A stretch of 64,000 bases of DNA from Capsaspora owczarzaki ATCC 30864 (taxonomy: Eukaryota > Opisthokonta > Filasterea): assembly GCF_000151315.2 (NCBI RefSeq), contig NW_011887301.1, positions 599,760 to 663,759 of the forward strand, read 5' to 3'. The position numbers were made by a program, and so were the translations under genes. Of the stretch, positions 10,230 to 23,044 are shown one piece after another. The notes below the pieces were generated by a model. That model was not told where the DNA came from, did not search any database, and saw only the letters and a list, made by a program, of their open reading frames with translations. Each line of letters begins with the position of its first letter. Within the stretch, counting starts at the first letter, position 1.

Positions 10230-12900
10230 TTACCAGTTCGCCTGGAAGATATAGCCGGCAGAATCCGTCGTGGCAGAGTAGATGGCAATGATGTAGTTGC
10301 CAGGGTTGGCATTCCTGTTGGACGACTGTAAGTGGAGAGATAGGGAGCGAGATAGAAGTGAAAGTGAGGAGACCGCCGCCCAGGTCAGATCAGCCGACTC
10401 AAAAATCAAGGAAAAGCTAGCAATTCAACGTACAGGATTCGGCGAAGGAATGACGAGGCTTTGGTAGGACTGCTGGGTCGTGTCCATCTTGTAGTCAAAG
10501 CTGTTCGCGTTGGGGGCAGTGCCTTGAGAGATCACGGCAATAGGGTAGCCACCGGGAACCTGGCGAGAAATTTGGAACTGCAACGAGGCGGTCGAGACCG
10601 GGACGGTGAGCTGGTAGTAGACGGGAGAGGCGCCAGCAGTGTTGGTAACCTTGATGCCATTGCCGAGAGCGGTAATGTTGAACTTCCACGTGCCGGTGAC
10701 ACTCAAGCTGCTGCTGGTTCCGTACAAGAAGACGCCAACATAGTACGAGCCGTCAGTCGGGTTGGGAATAGTCAGGCGGAAGGTGTAGTCAGAGCCAGAT
10801 TGAACAGTGTTGTTGGTGAAGTCGTAGCTCTCCAACTGGGGAATGCGGTTGCGAGCAATAAACACACCAGGCGCCTGCAGGCCCGAGTACGAATAGATGG
10901 TCACCTGGCACACACACACACAAGCATGCAACCCAGATCAGCAAGAATTGACATGCAAACCAAAAGCAATGGGCTGATTCAACAAGTAGTTCAAATGGCG
11001 ACTGTGGATGCGTACCGAAAAGTCAGCTGAGCCACCGAGAAGGTAGTTGTACAGACCAAAGTACACAAAGCCACCCTGTTGAGTCTTGGTGAGGACGGTG
11101 GGCTGAGAGGACACAAGCGTGTTGACGACAGGGCCAGTTGCAATGTTCAGAGTGAAGCCTGCGATCAACAGATGCAAAAAACAAAAAAAAAAAAAAAAAC
11201 AAAAAAAAAAAAAAAAAAAAAAAACAGACAACCAACGAAAACCAAGCACCGACAAGCCAGATGAGTGCGCGATCGCACACAACCCCAGGTAGATCCACGT
11301 TTGCAGCAGCTACAACAACAACAACACAAACCTGCATAAGTGTTCGAGGCGTCCGAGGTGAACTGAATGACAACGTTGCCAACGCCAGTAATCATTGGGC
11401 TGGGAATGGTCGCGCCAGAGAACGGGCCGTACACCGTGCCGCCTAGTGGCAAGCAATATTCACAAAATGAGCAGGACTGGACTGAAGTACAAACGAAAAA
11501 CGCGCATTCTGGGAAACAGCTAACCACATACTCGCCGTCACGAGGACCTTGTCGTAGCCAGCTTCGGTCTGGAATGACTGGAAAGTCAGCAAAAGCGGCA
11601 CAGTGGTGCTCACAGTCCAGGTCATGGTGACAGAGTTGCCTACACAAACAACCCAGTTGTTGACAACATCAGTCACCAACACAATCCACCCCCACGACGA
11701 CAATCAGCATGGACACAAAGTATTCATACTGACCATAGCTGCGAGCCAAACAATGAGCAAGGAAAGGACAATGCAATGGATTTTGCAGGAGCAAGCGTAT
11801 TAGACTGACACAAACAACAAACAAACAACGAAATGGACTCGCATTTTTTGACTCGGACTTACCCTGCCCCATTGCAGAAAAGCAATTCATGACGCGACAA
11901 CCATGGATTGCAAGGATGGTGATAAAGTAGAGTGCAAGCAACGTGAGTGCCAATCACAGTACAGCACAGCACAGCAGGACGAGATCGGGTGTAGCCAAAA
12001 CCCGCAAACAAAGAAACAAAAACAAAAAAAAAAAAAACAATGCAGCAACAAAGCGACTCCACTGCTGCTGCTGCTGCTGCTGCTCGTCCACCATCTCCGA
12101 GTGATTGAATGTTGGATGATGATCGTGAGGTTTCTTCTTCTTGACACAATTGTTGCAGTGCTCAAAAATGGTGAATTTTTGCGTTTTTTCCCCCATTTTC
12201 GTTTGTTTACAAAAAAAAAAAAAAAAAAAAAAAAATCATCCAATTTGCGGAACTTTTTTTTCGTGTTTTTTTTTTTTTTCTTCTTCTTTTCTCTCGAGCG
12301 TTAATCCAACCGAGACGGAGCGTTCGCGATAGATCAAGAGAAAGAACCATTCACAGCTGAGGAACAGAGGGAAGAGAGGGACGAGAGGGACGCCAAGTTG
12401 ACGAGAACGAGGCGGAAACCAAAAAAACGAAAAAACAAAAAAATTAAACCGCCTTAATCAGGATTGCGATTTGTTTGCGCTGATTCAACACTTGTTTTCT
12501 CTCACTTCAAGGCGAAAGGGGAGCAGCAGCAGCAGCAGCATGGCATCAGCAGCATGGCATCAGCATCAGAGAGGAGAAGGACACACGTACCAGCGCAGCC
12601 GATGGAGAGGACAGTGCCGTTGAAGGTCAGCGCGGTGCTGGACGAGGCAGTGCAAGTGGAGAGTTGGCCTGCAAAAGCAGCGTTCAGACCAGAGCGCCAG
12701 AGGTGAGCAACAGCGACAGGGGGCAACGCAAGACCAAGAACCAAGAGCAGTGAGGAGAGAGAGCGATTGGCGGGAAGCAGGGGAGCTGAGCGGAGTGAGA
12801 CGCAAAAACACAAAAACACAAAAAACACACCTTGAACAGGCGAGCTCAAAAGCGCGACAAAAGCTGCGAGTGCAACCAGCGAGGTAATGGCGGATTGCAT
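10230..12900 (-). CDS. Secreted CUB-domain protein
   Basis: Start codon at 12900; exons 12831-12900, 12591-12668, 11532-11639, 11332-11442, 11016-11158, 10434-10904, 10230-10325; about 358 residues. Residues 1-23 form a clear signal peptide (ITSLVALAAFVALLSS, Ala/Gly at the cut). A CUB-like domain follows: CTASSSTALTFNGT, then LLLTFQSFQTEAGYDKVLV, then the typical closing strand GNVVIQFTSDASNTYAGF. The remaining ~220 residues are beta-rich with repeated YYVGV/YFGLY-type strands and N-glycosylation sequons, like bacterial/protist pre-peptidase beta-sandwiches, but I cannot name the family. No membrane anchor is seen, so it is probably released. The second intron is long (about 950 bp) and holds a CTG run and A/T runs; a missed small exon there is possible. 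Confidence 0.72.
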
Positions 12901-13162
12901 GGTAGAAAAAAAAAAGGAGAACTGCACTGTTATCGACAAGTCGGATGAATGGGAATGCGGCTAATTGAACGGCGCTTTGGAAAAACGGGCGATTGTGCGA
13001 CCATGCTCTTTTCAACGCTCGGTGCAGCATCATCGCGATCAGAAAACCAAAGACTCAAAAACACCAAGAGACACAAAGATAAATTAATTCTGGTGCAGGA
13101 TTCAATGATGAAATGAGAATTAAAAAAAAAAACAATCGAAAAAACCAAAAAAAAAAACATGT
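12901..13162. other. Upstream region of the CUB gene
   Basis: 262 bp between the CUB gene start and the tRNA gene. Runs of A on the plus strand (T on the minus strand) near 13148-13158 act as the tRNA terminator; nothing else is recognised. Confidence 0.4.
13148..13158 (-). terminator. RNA polymerase III terminator of tRNA-Glu
   Basis: About ten Ts on the minus strand, starting a few bases after the tRNA 3' end. Confidence 0.7.
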
Positions 13163-13234
13163 TCCGCCACCGGGACTCGAACCCGGGTCTGGGCAGTGAG
13201 AGTGCCCCATGCTGACCGTCTATACCATAGCGGA
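13163..13234 (-). tRNA. tRNA-Glu (anticodon CTC)
   Basis: On the minus strand a 72-nt cloverleaf folds cleanly. The acceptor stem is TCCGCTA with TGGCGGA (one G-U pair), the anticodon stem GGGCA/TGCCC encloses the loop CTCTCAC (anticodon CTC, reading GAG), and the T arm is CCGGGTTCGAGTCCCGG. The D arm gives the A box (TGGTATAGACGG), and GGTTCGAGTCC is the B box for RNA polymerase III. No intron. A T-run directly downstream is the terminator. CCA is not encoded, as expected in eukaryotes. Confidence 0.95.
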
Positions 13235-13524
13235 GATGAAGGTACCAGTGGGCAATACCATACACGAATTGATTCCAATCCAGGGAGAATTGTCAAGCGC
13301 ATCGAACTTTGCATCTGCAGGCTGTACTGATGCGATCTGGTGTAATGTGATGGCTTTTGGAAGACGTTTTTTCAAAGCAATTCATCAATATCAAGGAGGC
13401 TATGCCAAAAGATGATCTTTCACATGCATCACCTCAGCTCACATGCGCGGTCGAAGAAACAAGCCCAAATGCTTTGCGAATGACTTTGTTTGCAAAATAA
13501 ATAAATGAATGACAGCACCACGCA
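13235..13524. other. Spacer downstream of PRORP
   Basis: 290 bp between the tRNA 5' end and the PRORP stop codon. No gene or repeat is recognised. Confidence 0.5.
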
Positions 13525-15994
13525 TCACGCAGATGAGCTTTGGCCTTCTCGCGAGCGAACACAGAGCCATTTCAGGGGACTGGGAGCATCTTCGGCTGCT
13601 TCGTCTTGGAAAGGCAAATGCCAGCTTGAACTTCCGTCTGGATGCTTGGAGTGCTGAGGGAAGGGTCGAATGGAGGGCGGGTGGAGAAGCGAGACCGAGG
13701 CGTTGGAGAGCTGGCTGAGGAACGCTGCCGACGCCATTTTCGCCTGCGTGGGTTGCGCAGCGTTCGGGTGCCGGATGGAGAAGCCCACGCGAACAAGGTC
13801 GCACCACTTGGCAAAAGCAATGGCAAGGTCGCCGTTGAGCCGGGCATAGTGGTCGCGCAGCAAGTCATTCGAGAGGATGGTTACGGGGTGATCTGGAAAC
13901 GCGAGTTGGCAATGCAGCGTCCCCAAAATGATGCTCGCATCGTCGTAGGCCTCCGAGACGAATGTATGCATGTTCGAGGAGAGGTTTTCAAACCGCGTTG
14001 GTCTTGCGGAGATGATGAGCACCCGAGTGGACGCCGGGACTTCCGCCAACACGCGAGTCAGCACGGAAGGACAGAAGCGCAGAGATTGGTAATAGTGACA
14101 CACGTTGGACGAATCGACAACCATGTCGAACGGGCCGTTCTGGCGGACAAATCGTCTGAAACACGCATCAAAAGGTATGATGAGCCAACCCGAAATTATT
14201 TGTGCAATCCGCCAACAGCCAACAAAAACAAAAATCAGTTACTCGAGGCGAAGCAAGGTTTGGGTCAAATTGGAGCGCGTTTGGTACACTGCAGTAAACG
14301 CCTCGACCAGCTTGTGTAAGACGGCGCTCGAAGGTGGTTGGTTGACCAGCGAATGGCCACAGCTACTGCAGGAGCTGCTGGGATCCCCGCAGGAGACCGT
14401 TAGTGCCAAAAAAAAAATCGTCCAGAAAGCGACAAGCATACAATCCCCCTCCAACATTGCTTACAAACTGGTCGCGTCGCTGTGAGCGGTGGAGGCGCTC
14501 CAATCTTGTCCAATCTCAGGTGACTCACTATGAGGGACCAAACAGGCAAAAAGAAAAAAAAAGGGGGGGGTCGTTCAATGTGAGTTTCCTGCTCAAAAAA
14601 CCTGAAGCGGGGCCACACTGAAGCGCACGTCCTGTGCTCTCGAAAACAGGAAAACAAGGGCCTCACCTCATCCACCGCACATAGTTCAAAATCGCCTGCG
14701 CTCCTTCGGCGGTGAGAGCGATAGAGCTTCGGGCCAAGGAAGCAACTGCCCATGTCCACAGTCCGATAGTGGTGGACTGTCGAGCAGCAAGTGCCTTCGA
14801 GCGAGGTAAGCCTTCGAACAGGAGCGGGAGGAAGCTGGGGTTGCTGGTAATGGCGGACGTCGAGTTGCTGTGCGACAGTCGTTGCAACACTGGCTCAATC
14901 TGGCCACCTTGCAGTGCCGCGGCGCAAAGCCGAAGCTCGGTAACGGGTCGAATCTCAGTCTGTTGCTGCTCGACGACTCGCAAAATGTCCAAGAAGATCG
15001 GGTTTGAACGCTGGTTCAGCAGCATCGGGATGAGAGGCGACGTGATGTCCGAGGTCAAGCGCAACAGCCCGCCAGCCGCTTGGATCTCATCCTCGGCGAG
15101 CTGCCTGGAAAGCCATCCCGGAAATCCTGGCGTCAGCGATGCAGGGGGACTGAGAGTGGCCGCCCTGCTCGGCAGCGGAGAACCAAGGCAAAACCGCTCC
15201 AGCATAGCCACTGCTTCCCACACCCCATCATACACACTGCATGCTTTGAAGGCCAGGCGCACATGATGGATGGACAGCTTTGGGCAATCAGCCAAGACAG
15301 CACCGACGGCTGCAAGCCCATCATCGAGAGCTACCACGAGTCGAGCAATCTCTTTCTGGTTGCTTGTTACCGCGCCTCGAGAGTCACGCGAAACTTGCTG
15401 CATTGAACGGCTATGCAACGCAGGTATCGGCATCGGCGTACCGGTCGTTTGCGCGGGACTGGCAGGTGGCAGATGTTCTGCGAGGGCGATTCGCTCAAAG
15501 ATGGTCGACCACCGTGGCACTACAGTCGAAGGTGCTTCCTGATGCTTGGCGGCAGGTGCTCCAGTGGTAGTCTGGCGACCTTGTGCGAGTTCCGAGTGGG
15601 TCTTCTTGCCATCATGCCTTGCCGGTGATGGCGCGTTGCTTGGCGCTACCAACCTGCGATGGTGGGTTTCGCCACCACTCGGGCCAGCGCTGGCTCTCCT
15701 TGGCGCGTCTGTAGGTGTGCGGACTTGCATCTTGGGTGCATGCTTTGAAGCAGTGGCAGTGGCAGTGGCAGTGGCAGTGGCCCGCAGCGACGACATTGAG
15801 GTCGAGTACTGCCGCGAAGACACAAACCGCCGTCGCTCGACGACGACCTCGTGTGACTCTCCGGCAGCGTTTGCGCCAGTGCGTGTGCTCAACATGGGAC
15901 GCATCGCAGCCATGTTCGCTGCTGATGGCGCCGATTCCGCAATCGCGAGCGGGGTGCGCGAGACCACTCTGGATGCACAGTGGACGGCCCGCAT
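13525..15994 (-). CDS. PRORP: Protein-only RNase P (PRORP), likely mitochondrial
   Basis: Cuts the 5' leader off precursor tRNAs. Exons 14667-15994, 14243-14377 and 13525-14155, joined in phase 2, give about 697 residues. The N-terminus is rich in Arg/Ser/Ala without acids (a mitochondrial targeting pattern), then a Ser/Thr/Pro-rich linker, then a helical segment in the place of the PPR domain. Exon 2 carries the structural zinc Cys pair (SSCSSCGHSL); its partners are the His in SSWHLP and the Cys in KWLC near the C-terminus, the usual PRORP arrangement. Exon 3 is the NYN nuclease: first Asp in MVVDSSNV, the pair in YDDASIILG, and SNDLLRDH, so the metal-binding acids look complete. An AC-rich stretch gives an (AT)n run near residue 75. 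It is head to head with the P5B ATPase. Animal PRORP works with two partner proteins; whether this one does cannot be told. Confidence 0.88.
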
Positions 15995-16362
15995 GGAACA
16001 GCTGCAGAGGTGTCAGGTGAAGAAGACTTCTTGCGAACTTCACTCCAGCCAAAGCAAAGAACTTGGAAGGAGGACTGCTTCGATCCAGAGTTCTAGTGTC
16101 GAGGTAAGAAGGATAAATGCTATTTTGAATTGATGCAAGCGAATGTCGTGTTGTGGCTGGTGAGTGGCACATTTGACAGGTCTCAGAGTTTTCAACCACC
16201 TGACGGCGCCAGATCCCGACATCGAGCACCAAGCACGCGATTTTCCCCGCACAATTCTCATGCGATTCTTACCGCGAATACTTTTTGTTGAATGACTCTC
16301 GCAGGTGTTCAAATCCTTGTTCAATGTCCAATTGTGGATTGACTTTTTGTATGGATGGCAGT

Positions 16363-16396
<34 letters not shown>

Positions 16397-16542
16397 GTTC
16401 GCTTCCTTTCTCTTTTTCCTCGCTCCGTGCGGTTTTTTTTTTTTTTTTTTTTAGTTTGCGCTTGTTCGTGTTCACGTGTGTGTGTGTGTTCTCGTAGTGT
16501 GTGCGTGTGTGTGTGTGTGTTCGCTGCTTGATTTGACTTGCG
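15995..16542. other. Divergent promoter region, PRORP / P5B ATPase
   Basis: 548 bp between two start codons. It contains long T-runs (about 16364-16395 and 16433-16452) and a TG-rich stretch (16477-16520) just before the ATPase start. No TATA box is evident. Confidence 0.5.
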
Positions 16543-17769
16543 ATGAGCGGAGAGCGATCTTCACTCATTGGCTACCAAGAGCAGTCGTCACCGCTTGCCT
16601 ACCACACTCCGCAGCAGCGCCGCCGCAAGCCATCCTCACTCAGCGGCGGCAGCAACAGCGGCAGCCGCAGCAACCTGCTTGGTGGCGCCGGACCTGCCTT
16701 CTCGACGGCGACGCTCATGTCTGCGCCGCACCATCCCCAGCACCCTCAGTTCCGCCAGCGCTCCTCGTCCAACACGGTCGTCGCGGGCGTCGGCGCCTTC
16801 CCCAGCGTCAGCGGCGGCGGCGACCTGCCACGCGGTTTCAGCCCCGTTCCCGGTGGTGCCTCAGCCACTCCCAAGAGCAGCAGCCCGACTGCCACCACGC
16901 CGACAACGACGACGACGACCTCGGGCTCGACAACCCCGCCGCTGCTGGTCGAGTTTGACGATGACAGCAAGCAGCCTCGCCGCGACTCGATCGACTCGTC
17001 AATGTCGCTGAACTCTGACCCACTCAACGACCCGCTGTCTTCCGACAACAACAAGAAGGGCCGGAACGGCAACGGCAGCAAGCGCGGGAGTCGCTCGGGG
17101 AGCCCGCGCCCACCGCTCGAGCGCCGCAACTCCATCCAGTCGCTCGACTCGACCAACGGCGCCGCCCCGCCAGACCCCTTCTCTGGCGGCACTGGCGCCT
17201 CCAGCAACGAAGGCGACGGCAGCGCGTCCCAAGACGAGCATGAAATTCGAGTAAGAAGAAAGCCAAACAAAAACCAAAAAAAAAAAAAAAAATCCATCCA
17301 TCGCGACAGAGTTCCCAACATTCTCCCTCCTCAACAAAACAAAGCGCCCGGTGTGGGGGGGGGGGGAAGACCAAAGACTGAAGATCGAGGGCACATGCAA
17401 TCAAGAAAAAGCGAATACACGCAGAGCAAGATGATGAAGAGTGGCGCACTTGCAGAGCATTGCTTTGTGTTATGGAGGTGAACAATGTTGACAAACAGTA
17501 TGCGAAAAGCGAGTTTGGAAAAAAAAAAAGAGGAAAAAACCATGTGCTGCTCTTTGTTTACACTGAACGAGGGGAACGAAGGGATAATGGAAGAAGCAAA
17601 GGAGCAGACATGGACAGCAGAAACGAGTGTGGAAAAGAAAAAGGGAGGTGCACAACGATGAGCACACGGACCAGAAAAATCCAGCCAAAATGGCAGGTCT
17701 GGCTTGAAACTCGTGCTCCAAAAATATTGAAAAAAAAAAAAGACACGCCACGCAATGGAAAAACACATA

Positions 17770-17808
<39 letters not shown>

Positions 17809-20800
17809 GGCATGGTTGTTGTTGAGATCGGATGACAGGAAAGGATGTGAGGTCGGAACAACAACAAACCCGCGAAATTGCAACAGGATGCAGCTTACGA
17901 CAGAAACAGCGAGACGAAAGCGCGAAAGAAGAGCTGGAAAGGGGGTGCTGCACGAGACGAGAGACGGATGAAACATGTTCACCGCTCAAAAAATGCTCAA
18001 CAACGGCAGCATGGCAGCATGAGAGTTGCTTTGTCTCTCGTGGTCGGCACCGGAAGAAAATCTCCACAGCCTTGGCTCTTGTGGAATCTCCACCACTAAA
18101 GGGTTTGTGGTGCTTGCGATCGCTCTGCTTCCAATCATATGATTGCCGCGCTTTTACCTCACAGCAGCACCGTCCACCGCAGCTCTCCCATCAACCACAC
18201 ATTCTCACCGAACGAATGAAGCAGTTTCGTGCTATTTCACTAACAAGAGCACCGGTGCGGGGAAAAGTGCGATCGAGCGCGAGATCGCGAGGGAGGAAGG
18301 ATTCGGAGTATGGAGCGCGTGAGCACCGGCTCAATGCCAACGACTTGCTCTTGTGTCTGTCTGTGGTGGGATGCAAAAAAGCGTCTTCATCGTCATTGTG
18401 TTTGACATTTCCTACCACGATCGCTCGATTGTTCGCGCGTGGCTGGACCGACTTGGAATGGAAGCGAGATTGCTGTTCTGTGCCATGCTAATCTGGTCGT
18501 TCACTCCACCTCCGACACACAGACCATCAAGGGATACCAACGATGGATGCTGGGCCTCGTCTTGTACTACTTTGCCGGGTTTGCCACCGTCGGCATCACC
18601 ACCCTCTTCTTCCGCTGGTACCCAGTCCTCCGACTCAAGCTCACGCACCGTCGTTGCAAGTACTTTGACCAAGCAGACAGTGTTCTGGTTGACGTACGTT
18701 TTATTGATGTCGTTGTTGTCGTTGCTGTTCTTGTCCTTCTTTGCAAAACGCATCTCACCCGTTTGTTGCTTTTGTGCGCTGCTAGAACATTGAAAATGGC
18801 TGGTCGGTGGAAGAAATGCTCAGCATCGACCTCGACCAGGCAATCATGACCGATCTCATGTCCGCTTCGACCCCTCACCGGCAGGATGATTTGCACTCGC
18901 TGGATTCGTACCACGACAGCGAGCCCATCCTGATGTCTCGTCGCAACGTACGTGAACCACGCCAATCCGTGCAATGCTAATGTGATTTCGCGTGCTCAAT
19001 CTCATTTTCGTGATTATTTTGTTGGTTTTGCAGGACTCTGTTAAGCCTCCCGTCTCTCTCAAGTACTTTTCTCATCGCATGGTTCGCTACGTTCTGGACA
19101 AGCAGAGCGGCGAGTTCAACCGCATGAGGTTTGTTGCTTTGTTGGCGTGTGGTTTTTTTTTTCGTCTGACGGATACATTCAGGAGAGGAGAAAGTGCGTG
19201 GATTGCTCACGATTTCTCTTTTGCCCTCGAATTCCGTTCTACAACAGCGGTCTCTCGTCAGACGACTTTGAAACCCTCCCCGAGCACGTCACTAGGGGTT
19301 TGGATGCCTCCACCCACGCCCGCCGCATTGCCATTTTTGGTCCCAACCAAATTGACGTGCAAGTCAAATCCTACGTTCGCCTTCTCTTTGAGGAAGTATG
19401 TCGCTCGCTTTTTCTGTTTTGCAATTCTATTGTTTTGTTTTTTTGCGTTTTTTGTGGTTGATGTCGTTGCTGACTTGTTGCCACTGCTGACTTGTTGCTA
19501 CTGTCCGTTGTTTCTGGTTAGGTTCTCAATCCTTTCTACATTTTCCAACTGTTCAGCGTTCTCGTGTGGATTGGCATTGCCTACTATTACTATGCAGCCT
19601 GCATCATTGTCGTCTCGGGCGTGTCGATCGCTATATCGCTGGTCGAAACGAAAACTGTATGGAGCATACTTGTCCTATGCGTGTTTGCGTTTTGCCGTGT
19701 TCCGTCTCTCGCGTTTCTTTACTGACTTTTCTTTGTTTGTTGTTTGTTTTACAGAACCAACGCAATCTCCGCAACATGGCGCTCTTCCACGAAAAGCTCA
19801 CAGTCGTTCGCAACGGCTCGACTTGTAAGTAGTCGCTTCTCTTGAACGGCATCTCGCGAATAATTGCACTTCTAACGCTCTGCACACTGCGTTCTCTCGT
19901 CCTTTCATCGCCCCATGCAGTCGAAGTTCCGTCGGACGATCTTGCGCCTGGCGACCTGCTGGTCATTCCTGCCGAGGGCCTCGTCCTGTCTTGCGACGCC
20001 GTCCTCCTGAGTGGCAAGTGCATTGTCAACGAGAGCATGCTCACGGGCGAGAGTGTCCCTGTGACCAAATCCCCCCTGCCTCTGCAAGACGAGGAGCTGC
20101 GCCCTCCCAAGTACAACCCTGACGGCGACAAGAAGCACACCCTGTACTGCGGCACCCGCGTCATTCAAACGCGCCAGCCCGCTGGGTCGCGCGTTCTTGC
20201 CATGGTTGTTCGCACCGGCTTTTACACGGCCAAGGGCTTCCTCATCCGCTCCATTCTGTATCCCAAGCCCAGCAAGTTCCGCTTCTACAGCGAGGCCATG
20301 CGCTTTGTTCTGTTCCTCTTCTTGCTCGCCATGGCTGGATTCGCCTACTCGCTTGTCGTCTTTGTCAACCGCCATGTAAGATGACCCTTCGTTAATGGCC
20401 GTGACTGTGGTTGTGGCTTCTGTGGTTGGTGCTGATCTCATTTTTTTGTTTTGTTTTCCACGTCGTCTCCAGATCGGCCCAGCTGACGCCATTCTCAAGG
20501 CGTTGGATCTCATCACTGTCGTTGTCCCGCCCGCGTTGCCGGCCGCCATGACCATTGGCACGGTGTTTGCGATTGCGCGTCTCAAAAAGGGGTTGGTGTA
20601 CTGTATCTCCCCTCCCCGTGTCAACGTTTGCGGCAAGATCAAGATGATGTGCTTTGACAAGACTGGAACTCTGACGGAAGACGGCCTTGATGTCTGGGGC
20701 TTTGTCCCCATCACGAGCGAAAAGTACGTTTGATTGATTGATCGATTGTGTGGTTTTGCTAATGGGATACAGAAACAAAGCAGACTGCCTTGTTGCGCGG

Positions 20801-23044
20801 ACCTAACTTGCTCCTTGTCCGTTTCAGAACACACGACCCGGTGCCAGACCTCTCCACCCTTCCACTTGACCGCGGACTGTACGCTCTCGCCACTTGTCAC
20901 TCCCTCACGACCGTCAACAACGAGATGATTGGCGACCCTGTTGATCTCAAGATGTTTTTGGCCACCAAATGGGTAGGTTTCTTTTTTTGAGAGCCTTGCC
21001 GTGTCATTCTGTTTGAACATCGTTTCTTCAACTCATCTTTCATCTTCTTCTTCTTCTCCTCGAATTCCCCCCCCCCTTTTTTTTTGTTCTCTGCCCCATC
21101 CTGCAGCTTCTGGAAGAACCCGGCGAAGAAACGGAACGCTACGACAGCATGATGCCGACCCTTGTGCGCCCCGCAGGCACTGTCTCGTCCACCATGAAGC
21201 CGACTGCTGACAACTATCTGTCCTCCTCTCCCCACGAGATTGGTATTGTCCGTCAGTTCCACTTCTCGTCGCACCTGCAGCGCATGTCGGTCATTGTCAA
21301 CCACCTCGAGCAGCGAGAGATGGCCGTGTACGTCAAGGGCTCCCCCGAGATGCTTCGCGAGCTGTGCAACCCTGCCTCCATCCCCGCCGACTACAACGAG
21401 AAACTCAGCGCCTACACTCACCAAGGCTACCGCGTGCTTGCGATCGGCTACCGTTCGTTGCCCAAGTACAACTGGCTCAAGGCTCAGCGCGTGACGCGTG
21501 AGGAGGTCGAGTCCGACCTGACCATGCTGGGTCTCCTCATCATGCAAAACCGTCTCAAGCCCGAAACCACGCCCGTCATTGACCAGCTGCTCGACGCGAA
21601 CATTCGGTGCGCCATGGTCACTGGCGACAACCCCCTGACCGCCGTCAGCGTTGCCCGCGAGTGCCATCTCATCAACAACGACAGCATCGTCTTCCTCGGC
21701 GACCTGAGCCAGGGCCGCGTGTTCTGGTCCCACCTCGACGATCCCACCTGGCAGCTGGACCCTGCGACGCTTGTCCCGTTCCGAACGGTTGATCCGTTCG
21801 CCGAGTCTCAGACCAGCAGCCACGGCGCGCGTGTCGCCTCGCCTTTCGAAATGAACTTCACTCCCCGCAGCAAGGTCAACGCAAGCAGCTACGCCCGCAT
21901 GACCGACGAGGCCGGCAAGGCCACCTGCCCTCCGTACACGCTGGCCATCACCGGCAAAGCCTTTGAAGTGCTCAAGAAGAACTACTCTGACAACTTTTTG
22001 CGGCTGCTCGTTCGTGGCGTTGTCTTTGCGCGCATGTCCCCCGAGCACAAGACCCAGCTGGTCGAATCGCTCCAGGACATTGGTTACGTTGTCGGATTTT
22101 GCGGCGACGGCGCCAACGACTGCGGCGCCCTCAAGGCCGGCCACATTGGCGTCTCCTTGTCTGAGGCTGAGGCCTCTGTCGCGGCTCCCTTCACCTATCG
22201 CCGCCAAACGATCGAGTGCATTCCGTTTGTCATCCGCGAAGGCCGTGGCGCCCTCATGACCTCGTTTAGCATGTTCAAGTTCATGGCTCTCTACAGTTTC
22301 ATCCAGTTCACCACCGTGTTGATCTTGCGCTACATTGGTTCCAACCTCGGCGATCAGCAATACCTGTACTTTGACTTGTTTATGATTCTCATTCTCGCTG
22401 TCGTGATGGGTCGCACCGGCCCCGCGGAAAAGCTTGGCGTCTTGCGACCACCTGGCTCGCTGATTTCGCCCACCATCATGTCGTCGCTGTGTTTGCACAT
22501 CATCCTTGTCGTCGTGGTCCAGGCAAGCGCCTACATTTGGCTCCAGCACCAGTCCTGGTTTGTGCCTGTCGTTGTTCCGAACAATGTCGCCAACGAGGTC
22601 GACTGCACTGAAAACACGTTGCTCTTCTACATTTCAGCCTTCCAATACTTGATCACGGCCGTTGTCTTTTCGATCGGCGCGCCATTCCGCAAGTCCATGT
22701 TTACCAACTACTGGTTCATGGCCGCCTTGTCCATGATTCTCTTTGTGACCCTGTATCTCACCATCAACCCGCCGAGCTGGGCTGCGTCCGACAGCTTCCT
22801 CCAGCTGCTCCCGCTGCCTACCTCGGCTCGCGTCGCGGTTGCTGTTTTTGACTCTGCGCACTTGGTAATAGCCTACGCCCTCGAGCTCTTCCTTGCCACG
22901 GTTGCTGCCAAGCGCGTCTTCCGTGTGATTCTCCGCAAGAAGCGCCACAGGAACCGCTACAAGCACATTGCCAAGCACATGATGGACGACTACACTGCCG
23001 CAGCCGCAGCTCATGGCGCGGTGCGTTCCGAGTCCCGTTTGTGA
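16543..23044 (+). CDS. P5B-type cation/polyamine-transporting ATPase (ATP13A2-5 group)
   Basis: Eleven exons: 16543-17250, 18523-18693, 18786-18947, 19034-19128, 19248-19395, 19522-19656, 19755-19824, 19921-20375, 20473-20723, 20828-20972, 21107-23044; about 1425 residues. The first 236 residues are a disordered Ser/Pro/Gly-rich extension in one exon, encoded in GC-rich DNA. Next come the P5 N-terminal hydrophobic segment and the P-type core: LTGES (about 537), PPALPA in M4 (the P5B signature; P5A has PPELP), DKTGTLT phosphorylation site (about 710) and GDGAND (about 1113), then six C-terminal membrane segments. Animal P5B pumps sit in late endosomes/lysosomes and ATP13A2 exports polyamines; substrate here is inferred. 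Intron 1 is 1.27 kb and A-rich; a small extra exon there cannot be excluded. Confidence 0.93.
17251..18522 (+). other. Long first intron of the P5B ATPase
   Basis: 1272 bp with several A-runs, one of about 35 at 17770-17804, and an A-rich low-complexity middle. Open frames here run through homopolymers and look like chance. No conserved exon is recognised. Confidence 0.6.

Noticed and set aside
16040-16540. Extra upstream exon for the P5B ATPase
   Set aside because: The region holds T-runs and a TG repeat without a conserved frame. The Met at 16543 starts the coding stretch.
20897-22549. Minus-strand open frame of 550 codons
   Set aside because: Exact antisense of the conserved P5B ATPase last exons; a codon-bias shadow.
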